A DNA stretch of 64,000 nucleotides from Fischerella sp. PCC 9431 (lineage in GTDB: Bacteria > Cyanobacteriota > Cyanobacteriia > Cyanobacteriales > Nostocaceae): assembly GCF_000447295.1 (NCBI RefSeq), contig NZ_KE650771.1, positions 5,787,559 to 5,851,558 on the forward strand, read 5' to 3'. The notes beneath the pieces were generated by a model. That model was given only the letters and a program-made list of their open reading frames with translations, ran no database searches and was not told where the DNA came from. This document shows positions 1 through 8,074 of the stretch, in pieces (the stretch's first letter is position 1; each line of letters starts with the position of its first letter). Made by a program: the position numbers and the translations under genes.

Positions 1-777
1 GTAGCTATGGGTAAAGGTGGCACAGATGTTGCCCGTGAAGTTGCGGATATTATCTTAGAAGATGACAGCCTAGAAACCATGATCGTTGCTGTCAGTCGGG
101 GTAGGACAATTTACAACAACATCAGAAAATCTGTGCATTTCCTACTTGCTACCAACATCAGCGAAATCGTGGTGATGACAACTGCTACAGCAATTGGGAT
201 TGGCGAACCCTTGAACGCTATTCAATTGTTGTGGTTGAATTTAGTAACAGACATTTTCCCTGGTCTTTCCCTGGCTTTAGAAGCACCAGAACCAGATGTT
301 TTGAGTCAGCCTCCCCGCAACCCGGACGAACCAATTGTTAAAAATTCCGACTTTGGCAGAATTGGTTTTGAAGCAGGAACAATATCTCTCAGCACTTTAG
401 CAGCTTATGGTTACGGCATCAGCAAATATGGCATTAGTCCCCAGGCAAGTACTATTGCTTTTATGAGTCTGACATCAGCACAACTATTACATACAATTAG
501 CTGTCGTTCGGAACATCATAGCATATTTAATCAAGGAAAATTGCCGAATAATCCCTATTTAAATGCTGCTATTGTCGGTTCTTTTGCAATCCAACTTCTG
601 GCGATCGCTGTTCCACCACTACGGAGTCTTTTAAAAATTACACCCATTAGTCTTGTCGATGGTTTTGTAATTGGCGGTAGTGCTTTGTTACCCTTCTTGG
701 TGAATGAAAGTACAAAAAATATTCGGTTGGGTGAAAATACCTTATCTACACAAATACATTTAGACGCGATGAATTAA
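1..777 (+). CDS. P-type cation-transporting ATPase, C-terminal part (cut by window start)
   Basis: The frame is open from base 1 and the gene begins outside the window. About 258 residues remain. The first residues (VAMGKGGTDVAREVADIIL) are the end of the P-type ATPase phosphorylation domain, at the hinge after the usual GDGVND motif. They are followed by about six hydrophobic segments typical of the cation-ATPase C-terminal transmembrane domain, including LLWLNLVTDIFPGLSLALE, the M6 region of P2-type (Ca2+/Mn2+/Na+ family) pumps. The protein would use ATP to move a cation across the plasma or thylakoid membrane. The ion cannot be told from this fragment. The stop codon is followed at once by a GACGCGATTTATCGCGTC palindrome. 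Confidence 0.9.
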   Translation, partial: VAMGKGGTDVAREVADIILEDDSLETMIVAVSRGRTIYNNIRKSVHFLLATNISEIVVMTTATAIGIGEPLNAIQLLWLNLVTDIFPGLSLALEAPEPDVLSQPPRNPDEPIVKNSDFGRIGFEAGTISLSTLAAYGYGISKYGISPQASTIAFMSLTSAQLLHTISCRSEHHSIFNQGKLPNNPYLNAAIVGSFAIQLLAIAVPPLRSLLKITPISLVDGFVIGGSALLPFLVNESTKNIRLGENTLSTQIHLDAMN

Positions 778-782
778 GACAA

Positions 783-806
783 GACGCGATTTATCGCGTC
801 TCTACA
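783..806. repeat. REP-like palindrome (gacgcgatttatcgcgtc family)
   Basis: GACGCGATTTATCGCGTC is a near-perfect hairpin just after the ATPase stop codon. The same core recurs near 12582, 24436, 42582, 54640 and 59938. In several of those places it is the centre of a larger inverted-repeat element. Here it stands alone and may act as a 3' stem-loop for the upstream gene. Confidence 0.75.
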
Positions 807-887
807 AGATGGTAATTGGTATTACTTTCTGAATTGCGTACAGGTGGATTTTGTTTATTTAGCCGCGACTTCTAGTCGCCAAGTATT

Positions 888-2072
888 ATGAAAAAAGACT
901 TCATGTTTACATCGGAATCTGTAACCGAGGGACATCCTGATAAACTTTGTGATCAAATTAGTGATGCGATCGTAGACCGTTTTCTTCAGCAAGATCCTTA
1001 TGCTCGTATCATTACAGAATGTGCGGTATCTACTGGTATTGTGTTTATTGCAGGTAGATTTGAACCTAATGCTAATGTAGATTTTACGAATGTAGCGAGA
1101 AAAGTAATTGATCAGGTGGGTTATGAGCATACTGAATTTAATGGCAAAACTTGTAGTATTTTGACTAGTCTTTCAGAATTGCCAGTAGATCAAACTTATG
1201 CTTTTCGTGAACAGGAATTATCTGATGCAGAAATAGAAAAAATTCCTGTGAAAAATCAAGCTACGGTTTTTGGTTTTGCCTGCAATCAAACTTCTGCTTT
1301 TATGCCTTTACCAATTTGGTTAGCGCATAAATTAGCAAAGCGCATTAGTGAAGTTAGAAGTCAAGATCTACTTTCTTATCTTACACCCGATGGTAAAACT
1401 CAAGTAGGTATTGAATATCGCGATCGCCGCCCTTATCGAATTCACAGTCTCACAGTTATTGCTAGTCAAAATAAAGCTAAATATCCAGATTTAGAACAAC
1501 TTCGTGCAGATATTTACGAAACAATAATTCAACCAGTATTTGCAACTGAAGAAATTAAACCAGATGACAAAACTAGAGTATTTATCAATCCTGATGGACA
1601 ATTTATTAGAGGTGGTCCTGCTGTCCATTCTGGGTTAACAGGTAGAAAAAATGCCATAGATACCTATGGTGATTATGCACAACATAGTGGTTCAGCTCTT
1701 AGTGGTAAAGACCCAACCAGAATTGATAGAGTCGGAGCCTATGCTGCTCGTTATGCAGCCAAAAATGTAGTAGCAGCAGGTATTGCTGATGAGTGTGAAG
1801 TGCAACTAAGTTACTCAATTGGTATTTCCAGACCAGTTAGTATTCAAGTCGAAACTTTTGGTACTGGCAAAATTTCCGATGAAGAAATCACAAAATTATT
1901 AGAAGCAAATTTTGATTTTCGTTTGGCAGGAATCATCAAAGAATTTAATTTAAGATTTTTACCTTCTATTCATAAAAGTGGTTTTTACAGACAATTAGCT
2001 GCTTATGGTCATGTAGGTAGAAATGACTTAGAACTACCTTGGGAAAAAACAGATAAAGTTGATGTGTTTTAA
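888..2072 (+). CDS. metK: Methionine adenosyltransferase, divergent paralogue type
   Basis: The enzyme would make S-adenosylmethionine from methionine and ATP in the cytoplasm. The N-terminal signature SESVTEGHPDKLCDQISDA, with the ATP/metal-binding His and Asp, is intact, as are PDGKTQ, GLTGRK and SGKDPT. The protein has 394 residues, slightly shorter than the roughly 420 of housekeeping cyanobacterial MetK. Two normally invariant loops differ. The usual GDQG...FG(Y/F)A is KNQATVFGFA, which replaces the acidic residue with Asn. GGP-x-GD-x-GLTGRK is GGPAVHSGLTGRK, which places His where the metal/phosphate-contacting Asp is expected. The glycine-rich HGGGAFSGKD loop reads HSGSALSGKD. It may be a second MetK with altered chemistry, or a functional variant. 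No SAM riboswitch was recognised upstream. Confidence 0.85.
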   Translation: MKKDFMFTSESVTEGHPDKLCDQISDAIVDRFLQQDPYARIITECAVSTGIVFIAGRFEPNANVDFTNVARKVIDQVGYEHTEFNGKTCSILTSLSELPVDQTYAFREQELSDAEIEKIPVKNQATVFGFACNQTSAFMPLPIWLAHKLAKRISEVRSQDLLSYLTPDGKTQVGIEYRDRRPYRIHSLTVIASQNKAKYPDLEQLRADIYETIIQPVFATEEIKPDDKTRVFINPDGQFIRGGPAVHSGLTGRKNAIDTYGDYAQHSGSALSGKDPTRIDRVGAYAARYAAKNVVAAGIADECEVQLSYSIGISRPVSIQVETFGTGKISDEEITKLLEANFDFRLAGIIKEFNLRFLPSIHKSGFYRQLAAYGHVGRNDLELPWEKTDKVDVF

Positions 2073-2230
2073 AAATTATCCAAAGTCATTGGTCATTGGT
2101 CATTGGTCATTCGTCCTTTGTATTGACAAATGACTAATTTATACCAATTTCATATAGGATTCATATTTGATTTTTGAACAAATACGTAGGGTGTGTTGTC
2201 GCGCAGCGCAACGCACCCTACAAAACTGAG

Positions 2231-2430
2231 TTTTAAATCAGGTTTCTGGGTTTTAGATCAGGTTTCTGAGTTTTAGATCAGGTTTCTGAGTTTTAGATCA
2301 GGTTTCTGAGTTTTAAATCAAGTTTCTGAGTTTTAGATCAGGTTTCTGGGTTTTAGATCAGGTTTCTGAGTTTTAGATCAGGTTTCTGGGTTTTAGATCA
2401 GGTTTCTGAGTTTTAAATCAAGTTTCTGAG
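2231..2430. repeat. Ten tandem copies of a 20-base repeat
   Basis: The unit TTTTAGATCAGGTTTCTGAG repeats in exact 20-base register from 2231 to 2430, with a partial copy to 2440. Copies differ only by A/G changes (AAATCA or AGATCA, AGG or AAG, GAG or GGG). The similarity implies recent slippage expansion. It lies inside the candidate element at 2142-2725. Confidence 0.97.
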
Positions 2431-2534
2431 TTTTAAATTAGCTTCACGGGTGATAAAACAGATTTTACAGGCAAAAAGATGGCTTTTAGCTCGTAAATCT
2501 CTTACTTGCGTCAAATCACTTAAAGTTGCTACTG

Positions 2535-2613
2535 TGTGAGGCTGAAGCAGACTTTCACTATAAGACTGCGATTTGAATCACAGGCGTTTTTTTGAGCATC
2601 TGGGATGCTCCCA
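2535..2613. repeat. Partial copy of the GGGAGCATCCCAA element (family B)
   Basis: Bases resembling GCAGACTTTCACTATAAGACTGCGATTTGAATCACAGG and the end TGGGATGCTCCCA match the right half of the element seen complete at 12612-12781. The left half is missing. It was probably truncated within the larger segment at 2142-2725. Confidence 0.7.
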
Positions 2614-2725
2614 AGCCATAACGTACCCTACAAAACGCAATTTGGAGTGATTTAATCATTTGTGTGTACACGTAGCCGCAAGCGGGGAGGGGTAAAATTT
2701 TATGCAGCTTCAGGAAGAATTGGTA

Positions 2726-3187
2726 TTACACAGCTTGAGGTTCTTTTTGACGGTAAAGATAATCGCAATATACAGCCCAAGTCGCGCCAAATAAACCGGT
2801 TAAAGAACCTGCGATCGCAGCTGCTACACCCCAACCAACAGGCCCAAGCCAATCTGTAATTTCACACAATATAGCTGTTGTTGCTTTAGAAACAATATAA
2901 GCTGTTCCTGCTGCTGCAACTGTGACTAAACCTAACTCTGTCAGCATATCTATTAGTTGTTTGCTGGATAATTCTTCTTGAAAATAGGTTTTCCAGATTG
3001 AAGTGTACATAGCAACATCAGCAGCAGTTAAAACAGCTTGCTTGGGAATTTCTACGCCAGGAGTTGGCGCTGCTGAAATACTGCTACTACCAATCGCGTA
3101 AGCGGAGATTGCGATCGCAACATCTAACCTTTTTTTGCCCAGACTACTCACCGTATAATCTCCTGTAATTTTTGTGAAAGTACCCAA
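2726..3187 (-). CDS. Small DUF697-like membrane protein, hypothetical
   Basis: This 153-residue protein has two hydrophobic stretches in its second half (LVTVAAAGTAYIVSKATTAI and a glycine-rich WGVAAAIAGSLTGLFGATWA) linked by a short WLGPVG turn. The pattern resembles the C-terminal membrane hairpin of DUF697 proteins. The middle holds a PGVEIPKQAVLTAADVAMY segment, also found near DUF697 domains. No GTPase domain precedes it. The stop codon coincides with the TTA bordering the 2142-2725 element, so an insertion occurred exactly at the 3' end of the gene. Family assignment is tentative and the function is unknown. Confidence 0.65.
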   Translation of the reverse strand: MGTFTKITGDYTVSSLGKKRLDVAIAISAYAIGSSSISAAPTPGVEIPKQAVLTAADVAMYTSIWKTYFQEELSSKQLIDMLTELGLVTVAAAGTAYIVSKATTAILCEITDWLGPVGWGVAAAIAGSLTGLFGATWAVYCDYLYRQKEPQAV

Positions 3188-3284
3188 TAAATATCGTTTT
3201 GCTCACTCTAACAGGTGATGTCAATTAAATATTTTGCTCGATATCTTAGAAAGTACCAGGGGTTGTATAACTCTGGAGACTAAG

Positions 3285-3671
3285 ATGATGAACAAGATTA
3301 TTATGACAAGTCTAGTAGCTTTGACAGCTGCTACTAGTTTTCTCTTCAACAATCAATCAGCTCAAGCTCATGGGCGTTACAACTATCATCATATATATCC
3401 TTTTTACCGACCAAACTATTGTTATCCCACAACTCAATGGTTGATTGATGAAGACCCCGCCTATCACCCCCAAGCTTACGCTGATGGCTACCGCCAAGGA
3501 CGCGAGAGTGCTAAAAAGGGTAATTCGTACAAAGAACGTACAGCGGGTGGTGAATTTGCACGTGGTTTTGAAGATGGTTATTACGGAAGAAAATTTGCTG
3601 GTCAAAAAAATATTGTTCCTAACGAATATAGACCATACACCACGACAGATTGTGATTGGTTTGGATTTTGA
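3285..3671 (+). CDS. Small secreted protein, hypothetical
   Basis: The ATG at 3285 is preceded by TCTGGAGACTAAG, a good ribosome-binding site. An in-frame upstream start at 3234 has none. The protein has 128 residues. A signal peptide (MMNKIIMTSLVALTAATSFL) ends near SAQA-HG, so it is probably exported to the periplasm. The mature part is rich in His, Tyr and Pro, then has two Gly-Tyr motifs (ADGYRQGRESAKKG and FARGFEDGYYGRKFAG) that look like a duplicated short unit. No known catalytic motif is visible. A family-B repeat element follows within 30 bases. Confidence 0.75.
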   Translation: MMNKIIMTSLVALTAATSFLFNNQSAQAHGRYNYHHIYPFYRPNYCYPTTQWLIDEDPAYHPQAYADGYRQGRESAKKGNSYKERTAGGEFARGFEDGYYGRKFAGQKNIVPNEYRPYTTTDCDWFGF

Positions 3672-3697
3672 TAGCTTGAAACGAGAAAATTCGAGGT

Positions 3698-3838
3698 GGG
3701 AGCATCCCAATTTTTTTAATATACCGCGCTTGGGTTTAAACCCTTAGCTAATAGCGTAAGTCGTCTAAAGATGACTCAAAAAACTAACTAGTCTGCTTAA
3801 GCAGACTTTAGCTATAAGACTGCGATTTCAATCGCAGC
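3698..3838. repeat. Family B inverted-repeat element, right end truncated
   Basis: It begins GGGAGCATCCCAATTTTT and carries the same internal order as the complete copy at 12612-12781: AAACCCTTAGCTAATAG, the hairpin AGTCTGCTTAAGCAGACT, then GACTGCGATTTCAATCGCAG and a T-run. The terminal TTGGGATGCTCCC is lost. The last hairpin plus TTTTTT lies just before the convergent kinase stop codon and could terminate transcription from the left. Confidence 0.8.
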
Positions 3839-3843
3839 GTTTT

Positions 3844-5931
3844 TTATGCTTTCTGCACAAGCGGAAGCGTCACCGTAACAGTAGTTCCTTCGCCAAGTAA
3901 AGAATTGACCTCAATCTTACCCTGATGCTTTTGAATAATCTGATAACAAATCCACAATCCCAACCCAGTTCCTTGACCTACCTCTTTTGTAGTGAAAAAA
4001 GGGTCAAAAATTTTATCCTGATTTTTTGGTTCAATTCCACAACCATTATCTGTAATTCTTACATCAATACGATTACCTGCAACCTTGTTTGTATGAATTA
4101 AAATTTGGGGATTAACTTTATTATCCACAGATGATAATTTATTAAAAAATTCCTCTTCTAAAGCATCAATTGCATTACTAATAAGATTCAAAAATACCTG
4201 ATTTAATTGTGCCGGATAACACTCAATCGATGGTAATATTTCATATTCTTTCACAACTTGAATTTTTTCTTTCAGACGATGATTGAGAATCAATAAGGTA
4301 CTATCAATTCCTTCGTGAATATTCACAGCTTTTTTCTCAGATTCATCCAAGCGCGAGAAATTTCTTAAAGACAAAACAATTTCTCGAATTCTCTGCGCTC
4401 CCACTTTCATGGATGTTAAAATTTTGGGCAAATCTTGACTAATATAATCTAGCTCTATCTGTTCTACACGATTTTGAATTGTACTAGTCGGTTGAGGATA
4501 TTCGTTTCTGTACAAATTCACTAATTCTAATAGTTCTTCAATATATTCCTTAGCATGGCTAATATTGCCATAGATAAAATTAATCGGATTATTGATTTCG
4601 TGAGCAACTCCTGCAACCATATTACCCAATGAAGACATTTTTTCAGTTTGAATTAGCTGTGCTTGAGTTTGCTGGAGTTCTTGAATAGCATAACTAAGTT
4701 GATCGTAGGCTAGATTTAATTCCTGATTTTTTTGTAAAAGTTGCTGAGTGCGTTCTTCAACTCGTTTTTCTAAAGTCGTACGAGCTTGTTCTAATTCTTG
4801 AGTGTACTCTGCAACTCGACGAATCAAACTATTGAGAGAAGTCGCCAAAATCCCAACTTCATCATTTCTAGTTACAGGAGCTTGCAAATCAAAATTTCCT
4901 TCTTGAGTGGCTTTTTGAGCTACCCTTGCCACAGTCAATAAAGGCCCAGAAATATTCAATGCAATATTCTTGCCCACCGAAGTACAAATCAAACCCCCCA
5001 CTACAAAAAAGCCCCATAGTCTTAACCACAGGTACTGTACTGTATGGTTGAGGTCTACAAGTGACTTGAGCAATACAACTGTCAAAGAAGTATTGCTCAA
5101 TCCTGGGATAAAAATACTTTTGGCAATGTAGTGCCTATTTGTGAGCAAAATACGTACTGGTGGAATATTAGTATCTGGTAATTGCCAATTTTTATTTGTG
5201 ACTGCTGTGAGTGTAGAAACAACAACTGTTTTATCTTCGTTTAATGCAATCAAATACTCATCTTCAGCTGCAATTAGACTTTTAAGTAACTCGTTATTGA
5301 TGAGAATACCAATTTCAATTGCACCAATCACTTCCTCTGCATTGGATTTGACAGGAGCTGTAGCCACTAGAACTAACTGAGTTTGTCCTCGTTGTTTTTG
5401 AAGATTTACCACATCTAAAGGATACATCCCAGCAAGGGCCTGAGAAAGACTTGTTCGATCTTCTATGTTTGACTGATCTAATTTTGGTTGTTTGAGATTC
5501 AGCACTGTTCCACCATTTTGATTAACAACCTTAATTAGATCCAGTTTCAAATTAGTCTGATGTGAAACTAGTATTTTTAGCAGCGCCTGACTATTTTTCT
5601 GTTCCAGCGCTGTACGCACATCATTTCGCTCTGCTATCAGCTGTATCCAAGAACCCAAATATTGTTTTTTGTTTTCTAACTCTTGTGAAATAACCTCTGC
5701 ACCCGATGCAACAGTTTTTTTCATTTGGTATTCCATTGTGCTGGTAAACCAAAAAGCAAAGCTAATCACTGCTATCACCATAATGCTAAAGAAAACCAGC
5801 ATAAACGGCATGATAATTCTTTGGCTTAAAGGTAGTTTTGAGTAACTCGCTTGCAACTTCACACCGCGTCCCACTGTTTGGCGGTGAGCTTGTTGCTCAG
5901 TACTTTGGTTGAAAAAGCTGAAGAATGGCAT
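3844..5931 (-). CDS. Membrane-bound sensor histidine kinase
   Basis: This is a two-component sensor. From the ATG at 5931 it has 695 residues; a GTG eight codons upstream (5955) is also possible and neither has a clear ribosome-binding site. In GTG numbering it shows a first membrane helix (48-70), a periplasmic sensor region (about 75-305, Cache-like), a second helix (about 309-328), HAMP (330-385) and a coiled coil (385-440). The phosphorylated His452 is in AHEINNPINF, followed by the N box LNLISNAIDALEE, G1 DNGCGIEP, F box FDPFFTTKE and G2 GTGLGLWI. The HEINNP box is the common cyanobacterial type. No response regulator is adjacent, so its partner lies elsewhere. Confidence 0.93.
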   Translation of the reverse strand: MPFFSFFNQSTEQQAHRQTVGRGVKLQASYSKLPLSQRIIMPFMLVFFSIMVIAVISFAFWFTSTMEYQMKKTVASGAEVISQELENKKQYLGSWIQLIAERNDVRTALEQKNSQALLKILVSHQTNLKLDLIKVVNQNGGTVLNLKQPKLDQSNIEDRTSLSQALAGMYPLDVVNLQKQRGQTQLVLVATAPVKSNAEEVIGAIEIGILINNELLKSLIAAEDEYLIALNEDKTVVVSTLTAVTNKNWQLPDTNIPPVRILLTNRHYIAKSIFIPGLSNTSLTVVLLKSLVDLNHTVQYLWLRLWGFFVVGGLICTSVGKNIALNISGPLLTVARVAQKATQEGNFDLQAPVTRNDEVGILATSLNSLIRRVAEYTQELEQARTTLEKRVEERTQQLLQKNQELNLAYDQLSYAIQELQQTQAQLIQTEKMSSLGNMVAGVAHEINNPINFIYGNISHAKEYIEELLELVNLYRNEYPQPTSTIQNRVEQIELDYISQDLPKILTSMKVGAQRIREIVLSLRNFSRLDESEKKAVNIHEGIDSTLLILNHRLKEKIQVVKEYEILPSIECYPAQLNQVFLNLISNAIDALEEEFFNKLSSVDNKVNPQILIHTNKVAGNRIDVRITDNGCGIEPKNQDKIFDPFFTTKEVGQGTGLGLWICYQIIQKHQGKIEVNSLLGEGTTVTVTLPLVQKA

Positions 5932-5955
5932 TTGGATATTAGTATTAATCAGCAC

Positions 5956-6401
5956 TAGGGAGTACGGTAGCTATAAGTCATAGAGCCGAACTCCAACTCT
6001 CTGAATTGTTATTTTATTAACCTTACTTTTGTGACTGTTGCTATACAACAAGGCTGAATTTGTAGTCTTGAGTACTTAATTGAGTGAAATAAATTATGGA
6101 TTCTAAAATTAATTTTTATACTTTAATCAATTAAGTCTTAAATAATATTGCAAAAATGATTTCCGTGTCAAACTCGTAACACAATAGTATTTTTTAATAC
6201 TTATCTTTGTTCAGTATTGAAACAAGGAGAACAAGGAGAACAAGGGAGAGAATAAAGACTAATGCTCAATGACCAATGACCATTGACTATTTTTAGTTAA
6301 ACTTCATTGCAAATTAAGAAGTGAAGTAAAACGACATGATAAGTTTTGAAAATGTGAATCGATCAATTTAAGGATTAACTTAACAAACAAAGGAGAACAC
6401 A
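5956..6401. other. Non-coding gap with short tandem repeats
   Basis: This A/T-rich stretch separates the kinase start from a small gene. It contains an STRR patch AACAAGGAGAACAAGGAGAA near 6226-6246, and a second type of 7-base repeat, AATGACCAATGACCATTGAC, near 6266-6288. No open frame with a start and ribosome-binding site was seen. Promoters for the flanking divergent genes must lie here but were not resolved. Confidence 0.6.
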
Positions 6402-6611
6402 GTGGCGATGGAATCACAGTTCCTCAAGGATACAGGCGTAGTCGTTGAAGAAGACTTTAGTGAATATGTTGCCCACCTCCAAATGCACATGGCACTGCAA
6501 GCTCGCAATTTGGTTCCAACGCTGAAGCAGACACAGGTAGATAGTCGAGAGCAACTGCTCCATCAAACCCAAGCAAATTTTGAAAAACTAATTTCTCGCC
6601 GAGGTATCTAG
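6402..6611 (+). CDS. Small conserved-looking protein of unknown function
   Basis: It starts with GTG, preceded by AGGAG with six bases between, which makes this start convincing. The 69 residues are acidic at the start (VVVEEDFSEYVAHLQMHMAL) and probably helical, with no membrane segment and no recognised motif. It stands alone, followed by a stem-loop terminator at 6652-6705. Confidence 0.7.
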   Translation: MAMESQFLKDTGVVVEEDFSEYVAHLQMHMALQARNLVPTLKQTQVDSREQLLHQTQANFEKLISRRGI

Positions 6612-6651
6612 TTTATTCCATACAAATCTTCAATAAAATTTAACTAAAATT

Positions 6652-6705
6652 AAAGCAGAACCCGTTGAGTCCAGGCTAATGTAGTCATCAACTGGTCTGC
6701 TTTTT
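6652..6705 (+). terminator. Probable rho-independent terminator
   Basis: AAAGCAGAACC pairs with GGTCTGCTTT with one bulge, followed by TTTTT. It lies 40 bases after the small gene ending at 6611. Confidence 0.6.
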
Positions 6706-6808
6706 AATATGTTAGTTGTGAAAATCACCCTTTCGGAGCAATAGAAAGGGTCGGAAAGCCGTTAATATTAATGCAGCAGTACCTCTGTTTCTGTTTAACT
6801 AAGGCGCA

Positions 6809-8074
6809 ATGGCGGCTCGAATGAAAATGACTTCATTACTTCAGAAGAATCTTAGCATTGTCATCCGACCCATCCAACATCGGGATTTGGATGGTATTGG
6901 ACGTATAGCTATGGATTCATTCGCAGCTAAAACCAGGAAAGGGGCCGATTTTGCAATGCGGCAAATGCAATGGCTGCGCCGTTGGTATGGATTGTTGAGA
7001 TTTTTAAGTTGGTTTCCGAATCCACTACAGTATATTTTCTGTGGATATGTAGCAGAACAGGGGCGATCGCTCTTAGGAATGATCCAAGTCTCGCCATTTA
7101 ATCGTACCCGTAGTACTTGGCGTGTAGATCGGGTAATTTTAGAACGCGCTGCTGATAAGCAAGGAATTGGTTCACAGCTTTTGCGTTACTGTTTTGAGTC
7201 GATTTTAGAGGCTCGGACTTGGATCTTAGAAGTCAATATTAATGATACAGAAGCACTAGCGCTGTATCGGCAAAATGGTTTTCAGCGTCTGGCAGAAATG
7301 ACCTATTGGGAAATTAAACCAGAACTGCTGGCTGAATTGGCACAGGTTAACCCTGATCTGCCAAATATGTTACCCATAAGTAACGCTGATGCTCAACTGC
7401 TATATCAATTAGATACAGCATCAATGCCGCCTTTGGTACGTCAGGTATTCGATCGCCAAACCGATGACTTTAAAACCAACCTCTTTGACGCCTTGGTTGA
7501 TGCTGTGAAGCAATGGGTGACAAAAACCGAAGTGGTAAGCGGTTATGTATTTGAACCTCAACGTAAAGCAGCGATCGGTTATTTTCAGATTACTTTAGAC
7601 CGCAAAGGTGAAGAGCCACACATCGCGACGCTGGCAGTTCATCCAGCATATACTTGGCTGTATCCAGAACTGTTGACTCAACTGGCGCGAATTTCCCAGG
7701 ATTTTCCCCAGCAAGCGTTGCAACTAGCTTCGGCGGACTATCAACCAGAAGGAGAAGAATATTTAGAACAAATTGGAGCCAGTCGCATAGAACATACTCT
7801 GATTATGTCTCGCTCGGTGTGGCACAAAGTCCGAGAGTCAAAATTTGTCTCCTTGGAAGGAATCCAGTTACCTGAAGTACTACAAGGTTTGCAACCTGCA
7901 CGCAAACCCATACCAGGGGGAATGTCATGGCTACCACAACATAAACCAACTTCTCCAGATCGATCCACACAACCTAATCCATCCAAAGAAAATATTTCTT
8001 TTTCTAGCAAAAACTCTCACATTGTAGAACCATTTTCTCAGCCAGATTCAGCTGATGGACAACAGCAGGAGTAA
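6809..8074 (+). CDS. GNAT-family N-acetyltransferase, probably double-domain
   Basis: This 421-residue protein has an N-terminal GNAT domain (about 15-170). The acetyl-CoA loop region reads RAADKQGIGSQLLRYC (compare Q/RxxGxG/A), followed by LEVNINDTEALALYRQNGF, the standard GNAT beta-4/alpha-4 signature. The second half (about 180-345) looks like a degenerate second acetyltransferase fold. The C-terminal tail is Ser/Pro-rich and probably disordered. The acetyl acceptor is unknown. The stop codon overlaps the first annotated ruvX codons by 20 bases, suggesting cotranscription, although the ruvX start is itself doubtful. Confidence 0.85.
   Translation: MAARMKMTSLLQKNLSIVIRPIQHRDLDGIGRIAMDSFAAKTRKGADFAMRQMQWLRRWYGLLRFLSWFPNPLQYIFCGYVAEQGRSLLGMIQVSPFNRTRSTWRVDRVILERAADKQGIGSQLLRYCFESILEARTWILEVNINDTEALALYRQNGFQRLAEMTYWEIKPELLAELAQVNPDLPNMLPISNADAQLLYQLDTASMPPLVRQVFDRQTDDFKTNLFDALVDAVKQWVTKTEVVSGYVFEPQRKAAIGYFQITLDRKGEEPHIATLAVHPAYTWLYPELLTQLARISQDFPQQALQLASADYQPEGEEYLEQIGASRIEHTLIMSRSVWHKVRESKFVSLEGIQLPEVLQGLQPARKPIPGGMSWLPQHKPTSPDRSTQPNPSKENISFSSKNSHIVEPFSQPDSADGQQQE

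Larger units (their letters stand above)
2142..2725. mobile_element. Candidate 584-base element bounded by TACCAATT inverted ends and TTA duplications
   Basis: The segment begins TACCAATTTCATAT and ends GAATTGGTA, so the termini are inverted. It is flanked on both sides by TTA (2139-2141 and 2726-2728). Very similar ends bound the 103-base element at 50323. Inside are a hairpin with GTAGGGTG/CACCCTAC arms (about 2187-2222), ten 20-base tandem repeats, and the end of another element (TGGGATGCTCCCA near 2602). It fills most of the gap after metK and holds no credible gene. Either one element collected passengers, or two independent ends sit by chance at this spacing. Confidence 0.5.

Noticed and set aside
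808..887. SAM riboswitch ahead of metK
   Set aside because: Only about 80 bases remain after the palindrome, with no SAM-I or SAM-II core recognised.
2231..2430. Possible CRISPR array
   Set aside because: Units are contiguous 20-base copies without unique spacers, and no cas gene is in the window. The same applies to the arrays at 24623 and 60664.
2662..2859. 65-codon plus-strand frame starting MCTRSRKRGG
   Set aside because: It is mostly antisense to the DUF697-like gene and begins inside the repeat-bounded segment.
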